Origin: Desulfovibrio porci
GTDB lineage: Bacteria > Desulfobacterota > Desulfovibrionia > Desulfovibrionales > Desulfovibrionaceae
DNA: 64,000 nucleotides
Assembly: GCF_009696265.1 (NCBI RefSeq)
Contig: NZ_VUMH01000007.1
Span: 96,243 to 160,242, forward strand
Reading direction: 5' to 3'
The position numbers were made by a program, and so were the translations under genes. This document shows, piece after piece, positions 35,695 to 43,989 of this stretch. The stretch's first letter is position 1. Every line of letters begins with the position of its first letter. The notes under the pieces are model-generated. The model was not told where the DNA came from, ran no database searches, and saw nothing but the letters and a program-made list of their open reading frames with translations.

Positions 35695-36710
35695 CAGAGC
35701 CCTCCCGCCCGGTTTTGGCCGCGGCACAGCAAAAGCCAGAAAAAGAACGGAACGCCGAGAAAGGCCGTGACAATACCCACGGGAATGACCTGCGGCCCGA
35801 GCAGGGTTCTGGCTACGGCGTCGGCAAGGGTCACCAGACCGGCGCCGAAAAAAGCCGCGCCGGGCAGCAGCAGGCGGTGGTCGCCGCCGAGGCAGAATCT
35901 GGCCACATGCGGCGCGACCAGCCCGATGAAACCGATCACCCCGGTAAAGCAGATGGCCCCGGCGGTCATGACGGACGCGGCTAGGATGCCCAGAGTACGC
36001 AGCTGTCTCACGGATACGCCCAGGGCCGCCGCGCTTTCCTCCCCGGCGGCCAGGGCGTTGAAATCCCAGGCCAGACGCAAGGCCAGGGGCAAGGGCAGAA
36101 GGATCATGCACGCCGCAGTCAGAATTTCCGGCCAACCCACCCGGCCCAGATTGCCGAAACTCCAGAAAACAATGGCCTGCACCTGCTGTTCCGTACCCAG
36201 ATATTGCAGAAAGGAGGTGGCGGCGGAAAAAAGAAACATCACCGCCACGCCGCCCAGAATCAGCGTTTCGGGGCGGCTGCCCCGCAGTCCGGCGAGGCCG
36301 AGGATGACCAGCGCGGTCAGCGCCGCGAAAAGAAAAGCCCCGGCCGCCATCTGCCAGATGCCGAAAACGCCGCCCACAATGACCAGAGCCGCGCCGAAAG
36401 CGGCTCCGGACGAAATGCCCAGGGTAAAAGGTGAGGCCAGGGGATTGCGCAGCACCGCCTGGGACAGCACGCCCCCCATGGCCAGTCCGCCGCCTACCAG
36501 AGCGCCCATGACCACGCGCGGCAGCCGCAACTGCCAGAAAATACGCGATTCCGAGGCCGTCGCTCCGGCAAAGGGCAGCGACCAGCCGTGGGGGCCAAGG
36601 CCGAGGCCCAGCGCAAGAGCCGCGCAGGCGAAGCCGGACAAGGCCGCCAGGGCAAAATATTTGCGGCGGCGTTGCGCAAGAAAATCCGCTGTACTTTGCA
36701 TAGGGGGCAT
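35694..36710 (-). CDS. ABC transporter permease, FecCD/BtuC/HmuU type
   Basis: The start at 36710 (MPPMQSTADF) follows AGGAG and gives 338 residues with about ten membrane helices. Family motifs are clear: RLPRVVMGALVGGGLAMGG, the NPLASPFTLGISSGAAFGA block and the coupling segment TGVIGFIGLVAPHVAR. It is the first gene of the island operon; the region upstream is AT-rich and probably holds the promoter. Confidence 0.94.
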   Translation of the reverse strand: MPPMQSTADFLAQRRRKYFALAALSGFACAALALGLGLGPHGWSLPFAGATASESRIFWQLRLPRVVMGALVGGGLAMGGVLSQAVLRNPLASPFTLGISSGAAFGAALVIVGGVFGIWQMAAGAFLFAALTALVILGLAGLRGSRPETLILGGVAVMFLFSAATSFLQYLGTEQQVQAIVFWSFGNLGRVGWPEILTAACMILLPLPLALRLAWDFNALAAGEESAAALGVSVRQLRTLGILAASVMTAGAICFTGVIGFIGLVAPHVARFCLGGDHRLLLPGAAFFGAGLVTLADAVARTLLGPQVIPVGIVTAFLGVPFFFWLLLCRGQNRAGGL

Positions 36711-37059
36711 TGAACTCCTGGAATTGTTCAATGATAAAAATATTATTTTTTGTAAAAACGTGTCACTGATTTTGATTGATAGCACGAAAAATAAAAGTTT
36801 GCTACCAGTTGGAAATGATGGCGCCAATTTTTTTAAAGATAACAGATCCACATTCCCCAATAAGCGAAACTGTCAATGAAGTAAGATAGATCACATGGGC
36901 TGAAGCTGCTCAGCGCAGAAGGTTTCCGCCGTGATGAATGTAAACCATGCCGTCGCGCGGTGGTATCCGGGCAAAGATATGCAAAGGACTATACGCTCTT
37001 CGGTACTGGCGGGATTGAGTGGAAGAATTTCTTGTATCTCTGGAATTTGGCGGAGAACA

Positions 37060-37088
37060 AAAATCCCCGTGCCGGCAGTTCAATACTG
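37060..37088 (+). repeat. attR-like partial copy of tRNA-Phe
   Basis: AAAATCCCCGTG, one changed base, CGGCAGTTCAAT, one changed base and CTG reproduce 27 of 29 bases of tRNA-Phe positions 23765-23793 in direct orientation. Flanking bases do not fold as a tRNA, so this is a fragment. Confidence 0.75.
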
Positions 37089-37290
37089 ATCGCTGTTCAG
37101 GAAAACATGCACGGTTCGCGGTGCGGATGCCGTTTCATGCCGCGTGCGGGAAAATATTCATTGCCGGGATGGCGTGTTTGCCGCGCAGGGACGCCCCTTC
37201 TTGCAGCGGGATACGCGTGCGGCGCGAATTGTTCCGTAGGAAGGTAATATGCCGAAATACTAGAAGATCAATAAATGTGAAAAAAAGAAC

Positions 37291-37319
37291 TTGACCCTGT
37301 GCCGGGCGCTGGATAGGTT
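37291..37319 (+). promoter_or_regulatory. Possible promoter of the alcohol dehydrogenase
   Basis: TTGACC (37291-37296) and TAGGTT (37314-37319) are 17 bases apart, about 45 bases upstream of the ATG. The -10 match is weak. Confidence 0.4.
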
Positions 37320-37363
37320 GAATAAACAACCCGTTCAGGAATCCTGACGCAAGGAGCACTGCC

Positions 37364-38419
37364 ATGAAAGGTTTCGCGATGTTGTCTCTGAACCAGATCG
37401 GCTGGATTGAAAAGGAAAAGCCTCAATGTGGTCCTCTGGATGCGCTGCTGCGGCCTATTGCCGTTTCACCCTGCACTTCGGATGTCCATACGGTCTGGGA
37501 GGGGGCTCTGGGCGACCGACATGATATGATTCTGGGCCATGAGGCCGTGGGCGAAGTGACGGAAGTGGGCGCGCTTGTGCGCGACTTCAAGCCCGGCGAC
37601 AAGGTTATCGTGCCGGCCATCACTCCGGACTGGAATTCGCTGGAGGCTCAGGCTGGATTCTCCATGCATTCCGGTGGGATGCTTGCCGGATGGAAATTCT
37701 CCAATTTCAAGGACGGCGTATTCGGTGAATTTTTTCACGTAAACGACGCTGACGGCAATTTAGCGCATTTGCCGCCCGCCATTGACCCCGCCGAGGCCGT
37801 CATGCTCAGCGACATGGTTCCTACGGGCCTGCACGGTTCGGAACTGGCCGATGTGCAGTACGGCGACTCCGTGCTGGTGGTGGGCATCGGCCCGGTGGGC
37901 CTCATGGGCGTGGCCGGCGCCGCCCTGCGCGGAGCCGGAGAGATTTTCGCCGTGGGCTCGCGCCCCGTTTGCGCAGAAGCGGCGCGCTCTTATGGCGCGA
38001 CGGACATCATTAACTACCGCGATGGCGACATCGTCAGCCAGGTCATGGACAAAACCAGGGGCAAGGGCGTCGACAAGGCTATTATAGCGGGCGGCGATGT
38101 GGATACCTTCGCGGAGGTAATCCGTGTGCTCAAGCCGGGTGGCCGCATCGGCAACGTCAACTATCTGGGTTCGGGCGACTATGTTAAAATCCCCCGGGTG
38201 GAGTGGGGGTGTGGCATGGGCCATAAAACCGTGGCCGGCGGCCTGATGCCCGGCGGGCGGCTGCGCATGGAAAAGCTGGCCAGCCTGCTGGTCACCGGAC
38301 GTTTGAATGTGGCTCCATTGTTGACCCACCGTTTCCAGGGTTTTGAACACATTGAGAAGGCCCTTCTGATGATGAAAGACAAACCCCGGGATCTGATCAA
38401 GCCGGTGGTGGTCCTGTAA
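37364..38419 (+). CDS. NADP-dependent secondary alcohol (isopropanol) dehydrogenase
   Basis: The 351-residue zinc alcohol dehydrogenase closely resembles the enzymes of Thermoanaerobacter brockii and Clostridium beijerinckii from the first residues (MKGFAMLS..GWIEKEKP). Catalytic zinc ligands C37, H59 and an Asp near 150 are present, the Rossmann motif is GIGPVGLMGVAG, and GSRPV is the NADP(H)-specifying loop of that group. It interconverts secondary alcohols such as 2-propanol or 2-butanol with ketones. The structural-zinc Cys lobe of horse-type enzymes is absent, as in this family. AAGGAG precedes the ATG. The strong likeness to Firmicute enzymes suggests transfer. Confidence 0.93.
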   Translation: MKGFAMLSLNQIGWIEKEKPQCGPLDALLRPIAVSPCTSDVHTVWEGALGDRHDMILGHEAVGEVTEVGALVRDFKPGDKVIVPAITPDWNSLEAQAGFSMHSGGMLAGWKFSNFKDGVFGEFFHVNDADGNLAHLPPAIDPAEAVMLSDMVPTGLHGSELADVQYGDSVLVVGIGPVGLMGVAGAALRGAGEIFAVGSRPVCAEAARSYGATDIINYRDGDIVSQVMDKTRGKGVDKAIIAGGDVDTFAEVIRVLKPGGRIGNVNYLGSGDYVKIPRVEWGCGMGHKTVAGGLMPGGRLRMEKLASLLVTGRLNVAPLLTHRFQGFEHIEKALLMMKDKPRDLIKPVVVL

Positions 38420-38514
38420 CGCAGTCCAAGAGAGGGCGTAGCGGAAGCCTCGGCAAAGTCCCCGCCGACCAGAAAGCCGCGGGAAACGGATGAGGCTCTT
38501 TGCGTGTGGAACGG

Positions 38515-38958
38515 TTACCGCATCAGCAGCGGCGCCACCAGGCCCACCAGCGCCAGAATGAGCACGCCGTCGAGGTGGAAGGGAATCCGGGCGAAAGGCA
38601 TCAGAACCATACGCCGGGTCGCCGAAAGCACGGCCACGTTGCCGGCGCCGCCCATATTGGCCATGAACAGCCCGGCGGAAACGTTGGATTCAATGAAGTG
38701 GAAGCCCACCGGCACGCCGCCGAGGCCCGCGTCCAGGACCACTGTGATGACCTGGAGGGTATTGGCGATGGAAAGGGTGTTGATGACCAGGGAGAGGTCC
38801 GTCACATAGGTTGCGCCGATGACCAGCAGCACGGAAGCGGTCATGTACTTGGCCCCGAACTTGAACCAGACTGTGCAGGACTGCTCCACTGAAAAAACGT
38901 ATTGTATTATTAAGCATTTTTCAGACTTGTCGCCAGATGCCTGCAATTTCCGCAGCAC
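38515..38958 (-). pseudogene. C-terminal remnant of a 2-hydroxycarboxylate (CitS/MaeP) transporter
   Basis: From about residue 30 the frame matches the end of 2-hydroxycarboxylate transporters: KYMTASVLLVIGATYVTDL, then the re-entrant-loop motif FMANMGGAGNVAVLSATRRM and LMPFARI. Normal family members have about 420-450 residues; only about 115 remain and the N-terminal two thirds are missing. No ribosome binding site fits the start. It once imported citrate, malate or a related acid with sodium and is now dead. It lies close to the island's right end. Confidence 0.75.
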
Positions 38959-38989
38959 GGCGGAAACATTGCGCGAAGCGGGGGCCGGG

Positions 38990-39745
38990 TCAGCGGGCCA
39001 TCAGCAGAATGATTCCTCCCGCGGCGGGCAGGGCCACCATGGCGACTTTGAGCAGTATCTGCGGGGCCAGACGGGTGAGTTTGGCCCCGAAAAACGCGCC
39101 GGTGACCTGACCCAGCAGCACCTGGACAAAGAGCAGGGGCTCCAGATGCCCGGCGCTGAGAAAGCCTGCGCCGCCCATTAGCGCGATGGGCAGGATGATC
39201 AGCATTGTGGTGCCCACAGTCTGGTACAGCGGCACGTTGAAAACCAGCAGCAGGCTCAGTTGGATGAAGGAGGCCGCGCCGATGCCGCAGGCCCCGGAGA
39301 TCAGTCCGTTCACCATGCCGGTCAGGCCTGCCAGCAGCCAGAACCTGCCTCCCTTGGGCGTAAAGAAGCCCTGACGGAAGATCGGGCTCTGAGGATGAAA
39401 GATACGCAGATGGATCAGCAAGGCCGACAGCAGCAGGGCCGCCGCTGTGAGCGGCGTGAGGACTTCCGTGTGGAGCGAGGAGGAGATCAGCGCCCCGCAG
39501 AACGCGCCCACAGCGCCGAACAGGCCCATGGCCAGGCCCAGGCGGCGCAGCACATTGCCTTCACGGAAGTGGCTGTACGAACCGGAGAGGGTAGTGAAGG
39601 CCATGGCCGCCAGAGACGTGCCCAGAGCCGTATGGATGGGCACGTTGAAACCCACGGTGAGCAGGGTGATCATCACGCCGGCCCCACCCGCGCCCACAAA
39701 GCCGATCACAGCCCCCAGCAGGAGCATGGCCGCGAAAATAACCAT
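38990..39745 (-). CDS. TauE/SafE family membrane transporter
   Basis: The 251-residue protein has two homologous halves with about eight helices, each opening with the family's Gly-rich motif: LLGAVIGFVGAGGAGVMI near the N-terminus and MVNGLISGACGIGAASF in the middle. TauE/SafE proteins are proposed exporters of sulfite, sulfoacetate or related organosulfur anions. It is the first of two such genes in this region. Its neighbour upstream on the other side of a hairpin is the sigma-54 activator. Confidence 0.9.
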   Translation of the reverse strand: MVIFAAMLLLGAVIGFVGAGGAGVMITLLTVGFNVPIHTALGTSLAAMAFTTLSGSYSHFREGNVLRRLGLAMGLFGAVGAFCGALISSSLHTEVLTPLTAAALLLSALLIHLRIFHPQSPIFRQGFFTPKGGRFWLLAGLTGMVNGLISGACGIGAASFIQLSLLLVFNVPLYQTVGTTMLIILPIALMGGAGFLSAGHLEPLLFVQVLLGQVTGAFFGAKLTRLAPQILLKVAMVALPAAGGIILLMAR

Positions 39746-39896
39746 GGCATTCCCCGTCAGAAAAAACGCCGCCGGGCGGCGAGAAGATACAGCGTAGCGC
39801 CGGGCCGGACGGGACGCAAGCGCGGTGTGTGGCGTCAGATTTCAGGAGTGAAGCGCCCTGGCGGCAGTAAACTGAGCCGTTTTTTGGGGAATTTTC

Positions 39897-39927
39897 AAGG
39901 CTTGCGTTTTTCCGCAAGCCTTTTTTT
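39897..39927. terminator. Intrinsic-type hairpin between activator and TauE gene
   Basis: AAGGCTTGCG (39897-39906) pairs with CGCAAGCCTT (39913-39922), with T7 on the plus strand. On the minus strand, where the activator gene ends, it is followed only by TTGAAAATT, so termination of that gene may be partial. Confidence 0.6.
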
Positions 39928-39966
39928 GCGGCGGCAATGGCGGACCGTTCCTGCGCATAGTCGCCT

Positions 39967-41937
39967 TCAGTATTTTTTGAGCAGACGGCACAAGGAGGAA
40001 TATCCGATGCCGAGGTGTTGCGCCGCCTGCTTTTTGTCCCCGCCATAGAAGTCCATGGTTTTTTTCAAAATAGCGTCACGGGCCATGTCCAGACTTTGCT
40101 TGAGCGTCCGGCGCGGATCCGCCGGTGGATCCGCTTCTTGCGGAGAAAAGGGCAGGGGGCTGCGGCGCGGCCTGGAAGCGGGCGCTGTTGCCGGGGGAAG
40201 GGCCTCCACGCTGTCCGTGCTATGCTCGTTCATAATGCTGGTCAGCAACGCCGGATCGGGCGGATTGTCCCCCAGAAGAAGCAGGTAGTTTTCCATGATA
40301 GCCAACAGTTCCCGCACATTGCCCGGCCACTGGTAGCGGCGCAGGCATTCCAGGATCGGCGCGGATAACGCCTTTTTGCCGCAATGGTATTTTTTCAGCA
40401 GATCATTCAGCAGGATGGGAATATCCTCGAGACGGCGACGCAATGGCGGCACGCTCAACTTGAATGTGGACAAGCGATAATAGAGATCCATGCGGAACAG
40501 GCCCGCCTGCACCAACTGGAGAAGAGGCTTGTTGGAGGCGCAGATAACGCGCACATCGACGGGATACATGCGATTGCCGCCCACCCGGAGCACCTCCCGC
40601 GTCTCAAGAACGCGTAACAGGCGCAATTGGATTTCCTCGCTGATATCGCCGATTTCATCCAGGAAAAGCGTCCCCTTGTGAGCCATTTCAAAAAAACCGG
40701 CTTTCCCGCCGCGTTTTGCCCCGGTAAAAGCGCCTTCCTCATAGCCGAAGAGTTCGCTTTCAATCAGTTGCACGGGCACTGCGGAAATGTTGACCGGCAC
40801 AAAGGGCTTGTTTTTCCGCAGGCTGGCCGCGTGCAGGGCATGGGCCGCCAGTTCCTTGCCCGAGCCTGTCTCTCCCTGGATGAATATGTTCACGTCCGAC
40901 GGCGCATACTGGCGCAGCTTTTCTTTCATTAGCCGCACCGGCTGGCTTTGCCCCTTGATGTCGTCAATGGTCGTGCGGGCGGACAAGCCGCGGGAGTAAA
41001 GCTCCTTGTTGATTTTGTTGCTGATGTTCTGCAGTGACGGGGTGTCGCGAAAAAGGCTGACCGCGCACGGCGTGTCGGAATACAAGATAAGCGGATATGT
41101 TGTGGCGATGAAGGCCTCGCCCCGCAGGTCGACCAGCTTGTTTTCCCGGGGAGTCAGATCCTGCAGGGTGTCGAGAAGGCCGAGCGGCTGGAAAAAAGAG
41201 CTGAAAAACGTTTCATCCGCCTGAGGCGGCACCTTGAGCAACTGGTAAGCCGCTTTATTGGCAATAAGGACGTGCTGCTCCGAATCAATGCAGAGCACGC
41301 CCTCCTGCAAATGCTCCATGATCATCATCATGTTGCCGTTGCGGCGTTTGGCCTCGCGCTGGGAATGGGCAAGATGGCGGCCGCGCTTGAACGCCAGCTG
41401 AATACTTCGGTGCGTGGGCTTGATGATGAATCCGCGGCCGCCGTATTCTTCCATGCAGGCCTTGCTCACGCCGCCGCCGATGAGCACCTTGAAGCCTTGC
41501 AGTACGCATTGCTGTATGGCTTGCCGCATCATTGACGGTGAGTCATAGGTGGCGTTTTGCACCTTGATGTTCAACAGACGTTCCATTTCCACAGCAATAG
41601 TGTCATGAAATTCATCCTGGTATGATGCCAGGATGATCTTGTCGGAATACTGTTTCGCCACGCGCAAGGCTCTGAGCACGTCCATGTCGGAGCGTTCGAT
41701 CTTGACGACGGAATGCGGCACGGAGCGGAAAATGGTGTCACCCGTACCACCGTGGCACAAGATCACTTCAAAGCCGTTATCAAGACATTCGCGCGCCATT
41801 TTCGGTCCGGTTTCAAAATCGACAAGCTCATAGCGGATCTCATCAGGCGAATTGTCCATGGCCTTTTTGCATTCTTCGATTATTTCATATGAATGTACGA
41901 GAAGGGCAAAGCGATATTTTTCCTGCTTCATTGTCAT
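39967..41937 (-). CDS. PrpR-like sigma-54-dependent transcriptional activator
   Basis: The 656-residue regulator has an N-terminal PrpR_N sensory domain (about residues 10-190, with FEVILCHGGTGD and KVLIGGGVSKACMEEYG), a PAS domain (about 205-310), an AAA+ domain with Walker A GETGSGKE near 357 and the sigma-54 contact loop GAFTGA near 404, and a Fis-type helix-turn-helix (KKQAAQHLGIGYSSLCRLL). PrpR_N domains sense small organic acids such as 2-methylcitrate. The gene is divergent from the rhodanese/Tct operon, which has a sigma-54 promoter, so it very likely activates that operon. ATGs at 41937 and 41931 are both possible. Confidence 0.95.
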   Translation of the reverse strand: MTMKQEKYRFALLVHSYEIIEECKKAMDNSPDEIRYELVDFETGPKMARECLDNGFEVILCHGGTGDTIFRSVPHSVVKIERSDMDVLRALRVAKQYSDKIILASYQDEFHDTIAVEMERLLNIKVQNATYDSPSMMRQAIQQCVLQGFKVLIGGGVSKACMEEYGGRGFIIKPTHRSIQLAFKRGRHLAHSQREAKRRNGNMMMIMEHLQEGVLCIDSEQHVLIANKAAYQLLKVPPQADETFFSSFFQPLGLLDTLQDLTPRENKLVDLRGEAFIATTYPLILYSDTPCAVSLFRDTPSLQNISNKINKELYSRGLSARTTIDDIKGQSQPVRLMKEKLRQYAPSDVNIFIQGETGSGKELAAHALHAASLRKNKPFVPVNISAVPVQLIESELFGYEEGAFTGAKRGGKAGFFEMAHKGTLFLDEIGDISEEIQLRLLRVLETREVLRVGGNRMYPVDVRVICASNKPLLQLVQAGLFRMDLYYRLSTFKLSVPPLRRRLEDIPILLNDLLKKYHCGKKALSAPILECLRRYQWPGNVRELLAIMENYLLLLGDNPPDPALLTSIMNEHSTDSVEALPPATAPASRPRRSPLPFSPQEADPPADPRRTLKQSLDMARDAILKKTMDFYGGDKKQAAQHLGIGYSSLCRLLKKY

Positions 41938-42319
41938 ATACCTTTCGATAAATGAAATATTATAAGAAGTTTATTTTTGCCAATTATAAACAACATTATA
42001 ATTTTAGCATGCTGGACTTTGCGTCACAGGTCATTTTAAATATTAGCAAGAGTCATATTCCGGCGAGCAGAATTTCTGCGCAACCGTATTCTTAAAAAAA
42101 AGAAAAAATCTCAAAATATGCATATATTCTCAGTGATGGTAACGTCAAGCCTCAAGGGGATTTTTGCTAAAATATAGTAAATTAAGTGTGTTATAGAAAA
42201 AATAAGGCTATGTGAACATTGGCACAAATCCTGCTTATGCGAAACAGCAACATACCGCACCGGTATACAGGTGTTTTTATTCGTCAACAGGATAATGCAT
42301 TGTCCAGAAGGAGCCATGT
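41938..42319. other. AT-rich divergent control region
   Basis: The 382 bases between activator and rhodanese genes are much more AT-rich than the flanks. They hold the sigma-54 promoter at 42219-42235. About 100 bases upstream, AATATGCATATATT (near 42115-42128) is an almost perfect palindrome and a candidate enhancer site for the activator. Confidence 0.5.
42219..42235 (+). promoter_or_regulatory. Sigma-54 promoter of the rhodanese/tct operon
   Basis: TTGGCACAAATCCTGCT matches the -24/-12 consensus except C for T in the -12 box. The predicted start is near 42246, leaving a leader of about 75 bases. Confidence 0.75.
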
Positions 42320-43951
42320 ATGACTACTGTAGCTGCCGACATTTCTGTACATGACTTGCATAACACATTGCGAGGAGAGACGGAATTTGCCTTGCTTGAT
42401 GTGCGGGAGCAAGAAGAATTTTCCAGAGCGCATATTTTATTGGCCTGTTGCGCACCTCTGAGCAGACTGGAATTGATGGTCGAGAGGCTCGTCCCCTGCA
42501 AGAAAACACCTGTTTTTGTGATGGATGACGGTCTGTCTGAAGACCTCAATCGTGGTGAACGTGCCGCCCGGGTTCTGGCGGCCATGGGCTACCGCGCTGT
42601 CCGCGTCGTTGGCGGAGGCCTGAAGGCATGGAGGGAGGCGGGTTTCGTCACTGTTAACGGGGTCGGGGCCCTGAGCAAGGGTTTTGGCGAATACGTTGAA
42701 GTCGTGCAGCAAACGCCGCGCCTACCCCCCGAAAAAATCAAGGAACTGCTCGACGACATCCGGGTCCGGACCATTGTCATCGATGTCAGGCCCACAGGCG
42801 AATACCGCAATATGAACATTCCGGGCAGCATAAATCTGCCCGGTTGCGAAGTGACCTACCGTCTGGCCGAAGTAGTCAAAGATCCCGGCACGACCATCAT
42901 CATCAACTGCGCGGGGCGGACAAGAAGCATCATCGGCACGCAGACTTTGCTCAACGCCGCTGTTCCCAATCGGGTTGTGGCCCTCAAGGGCGGCACCATG
43001 AACTGGCAGCTTGCGGGTTTTGACCTGGAATACGGTTCCACCCGGCCGGTGCCTCCCATCACGGAGGAAGGCCGGCATATGGCCGAACAGCGTATCCGCA
43101 AGGTGGCCGAAATGTACCATGTCCGCTTCGTCGACCCGCGGCAGGTTGCCGCCTGGCAGGCGGAAGCGGGCCACAAGACGCTCTATCTTTTCGACGTGCG
43201 CCAGCCCCGGGAATACGCGTCCGGCCATATCCCGGGCTCGATCTCCGCCCAGGGCGGCCAACTGGTCCAGGCTACGGACGAATACGCGGCCGTGCGCAAC
43301 GGGCGCTACATTCTCATGGACGATGACGAACTGCGCGCCATCATGACGGCTCATTGGTTGCAGCAGATGGGATTGCCTCAGGTTTTCGTGCTCAAGGGCG
43401 GTATTTTCAATGCCGCCGTGCTGGCCCCCCAGGGGCTGACCGAGGGCGGGGACTGCCCCGAAGGCCGCGCCCCCGCAGGCGGCGTCAGCGCCGAGGAAGC
43501 GGCCCGGCAGATGGAAAGCCGGGCCGGGATATTGTGCATCAATGTGGGAGCCAGCAACCTGCATCGGGCCCGCCATATATGCGGCGCGAAATGGGTCGCC
43601 CGGGCGTATCTGCCGCGGGTGCGCGCTCTCTACCCTCAGGCCGGGCGCATCATCCTGACCGCCGAGCAAAGCGCCCATGCGGCGCTGGCGGCGCAAGACG
43701 CGCGCGCTCTTTGGCCGGACGCCGCTGTGAGCTTCATCCAGGGCGGCACCCCTGCCTGGGAAAGGGCGGGCCTGCCTCTTGAAACAGGCATGCCCTGCGC
43801 CTTGTGCGCCGAAGACGATATCTGGTACCGCCCCTATACCGACGTCAACGCCTCAAAAGAAGCCATGCAAGACTATTTTGACTGGGAATCCGGCCTGGTG
43901 GACAAGATCAAGGCCGACGGATGCGTCAACTTTAACGTTAAAAGCCGGTAA
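42320..43951 (+). CDS. Four-domain rhodanese protein, one catalytic Cys
   Basis: The 543-residue cytoplasmic protein contains four rhodanese-type modules (about residues 6-112, 130-236, 265-370, 385-490). Only the second has the active-site loop with Cys (INCAGRTRS, C197); the others carry VMDDGLS, LMDDDEL and LTAEQSA in that place. Each retains a D/N-V-R/G strand motif and a terminal GG..AW-like turn. It may move sulfur from a thiol or persulfide substrate, with inactive modules serving as binding or structural units. It is the first gene after the sigma-54 promoter and precedes tctA by 38 bases. Confidence 0.92.
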   Translation: MTTVAADISVHDLHNTLRGETEFALLDVREQEEFSRAHILLACCAPLSRLELMVERLVPCKKTPVFVMDDGLSEDLNRGERAARVLAAMGYRAVRVVGGGLKAWREAGFVTVNGVGALSKGFGEYVEVVQQTPRLPPEKIKELLDDIRVRTIVIDVRPTGEYRNMNIPGSINLPGCEVTYRLAEVVKDPGTTIIINCAGRTRSIIGTQTLLNAAVPNRVVALKGGTMNWQLAGFDLEYGSTRPVPPITEEGRHMAEQRIRKVAEMYHVRFVDPRQVAAWQAEAGHKTLYLFDVRQPREYASGHIPGSISAQGGQLVQATDEYAAVRNGRYILMDDDELRAIMTAHWLQQMGLPQVFVLKGGIFNAAVLAPQGLTEGGDCPEGRAPAGGVSAEEAARQMESRAGILCINVGASNLHRARHICGAKWVARAYLPRVRALYPQAGRIILTAEQSAHAALAAQDARALWPDAAVSFIQGGTPAWERAGLPLETGMPCALCAEDDIWYRPYTDVNASKEAMQDYFDWESGLVDKIKADGCVNFNVKSR

Positions 43952-43989
43952 GCCGGGTTTATCGTAAAGTTGATCGAGGAGCACTGACC

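Larger units (their letters stand above)
23765..37088. mobile_element. tRNA-Phe genomic island carrying a tetrapyrrole/metal uptake operon
   Basis: The 13.3-kb segment begins at the intact tRNA-Phe and ends at a partial copy of its 3' portion, in the direct orientation expected for an element inserted at a tRNA 3' end. All eight genes inside run on the minus strand as one operon. No integrase or recombinase is visible, so the element is probably a fixed relic, or the integrase was lost. A truncated transporter gene just outside the right end fits a history of rearrangement. Confidence 0.65.
36711..37363. other. AT-rich island boundary region
   Basis: This 653-base gap separates the island operon from the alcohol dehydrogenase. 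Next to the permease start, 36715-36850 is strongly AT-rich, unlike the surroundings, and contains a loose Fur-like stretch (AATGATAAAAATATTATT) that I cannot confirm. The tRNA-Phe remnant lies at 37060-37088. Short open frames on the plus strand (36960-37247, 37019-37294) lack domains and ribosome binding sites. A promoter for the alcohol dehydrogenase is at 37291-37319. Confidence 0.5.

Noticed and set aside
36715..36750. Fur box in front of the island operon
   Set aside because: The AT-rich stretch resembles a Fur site only loosely; base composition alone could produce it. Kept only as a remark.
37020..37095. A second tRNA gene
   Set aside because: Only the anticodon-loop to T-arm part matches; acceptor and D arms cannot be folded.
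36960..37294. Short plus-strand frames overlapping the tRNA remnant
   Set aside because: No ribosome binding site or domain, and the tRNA-derived bases explain part of the sequence.
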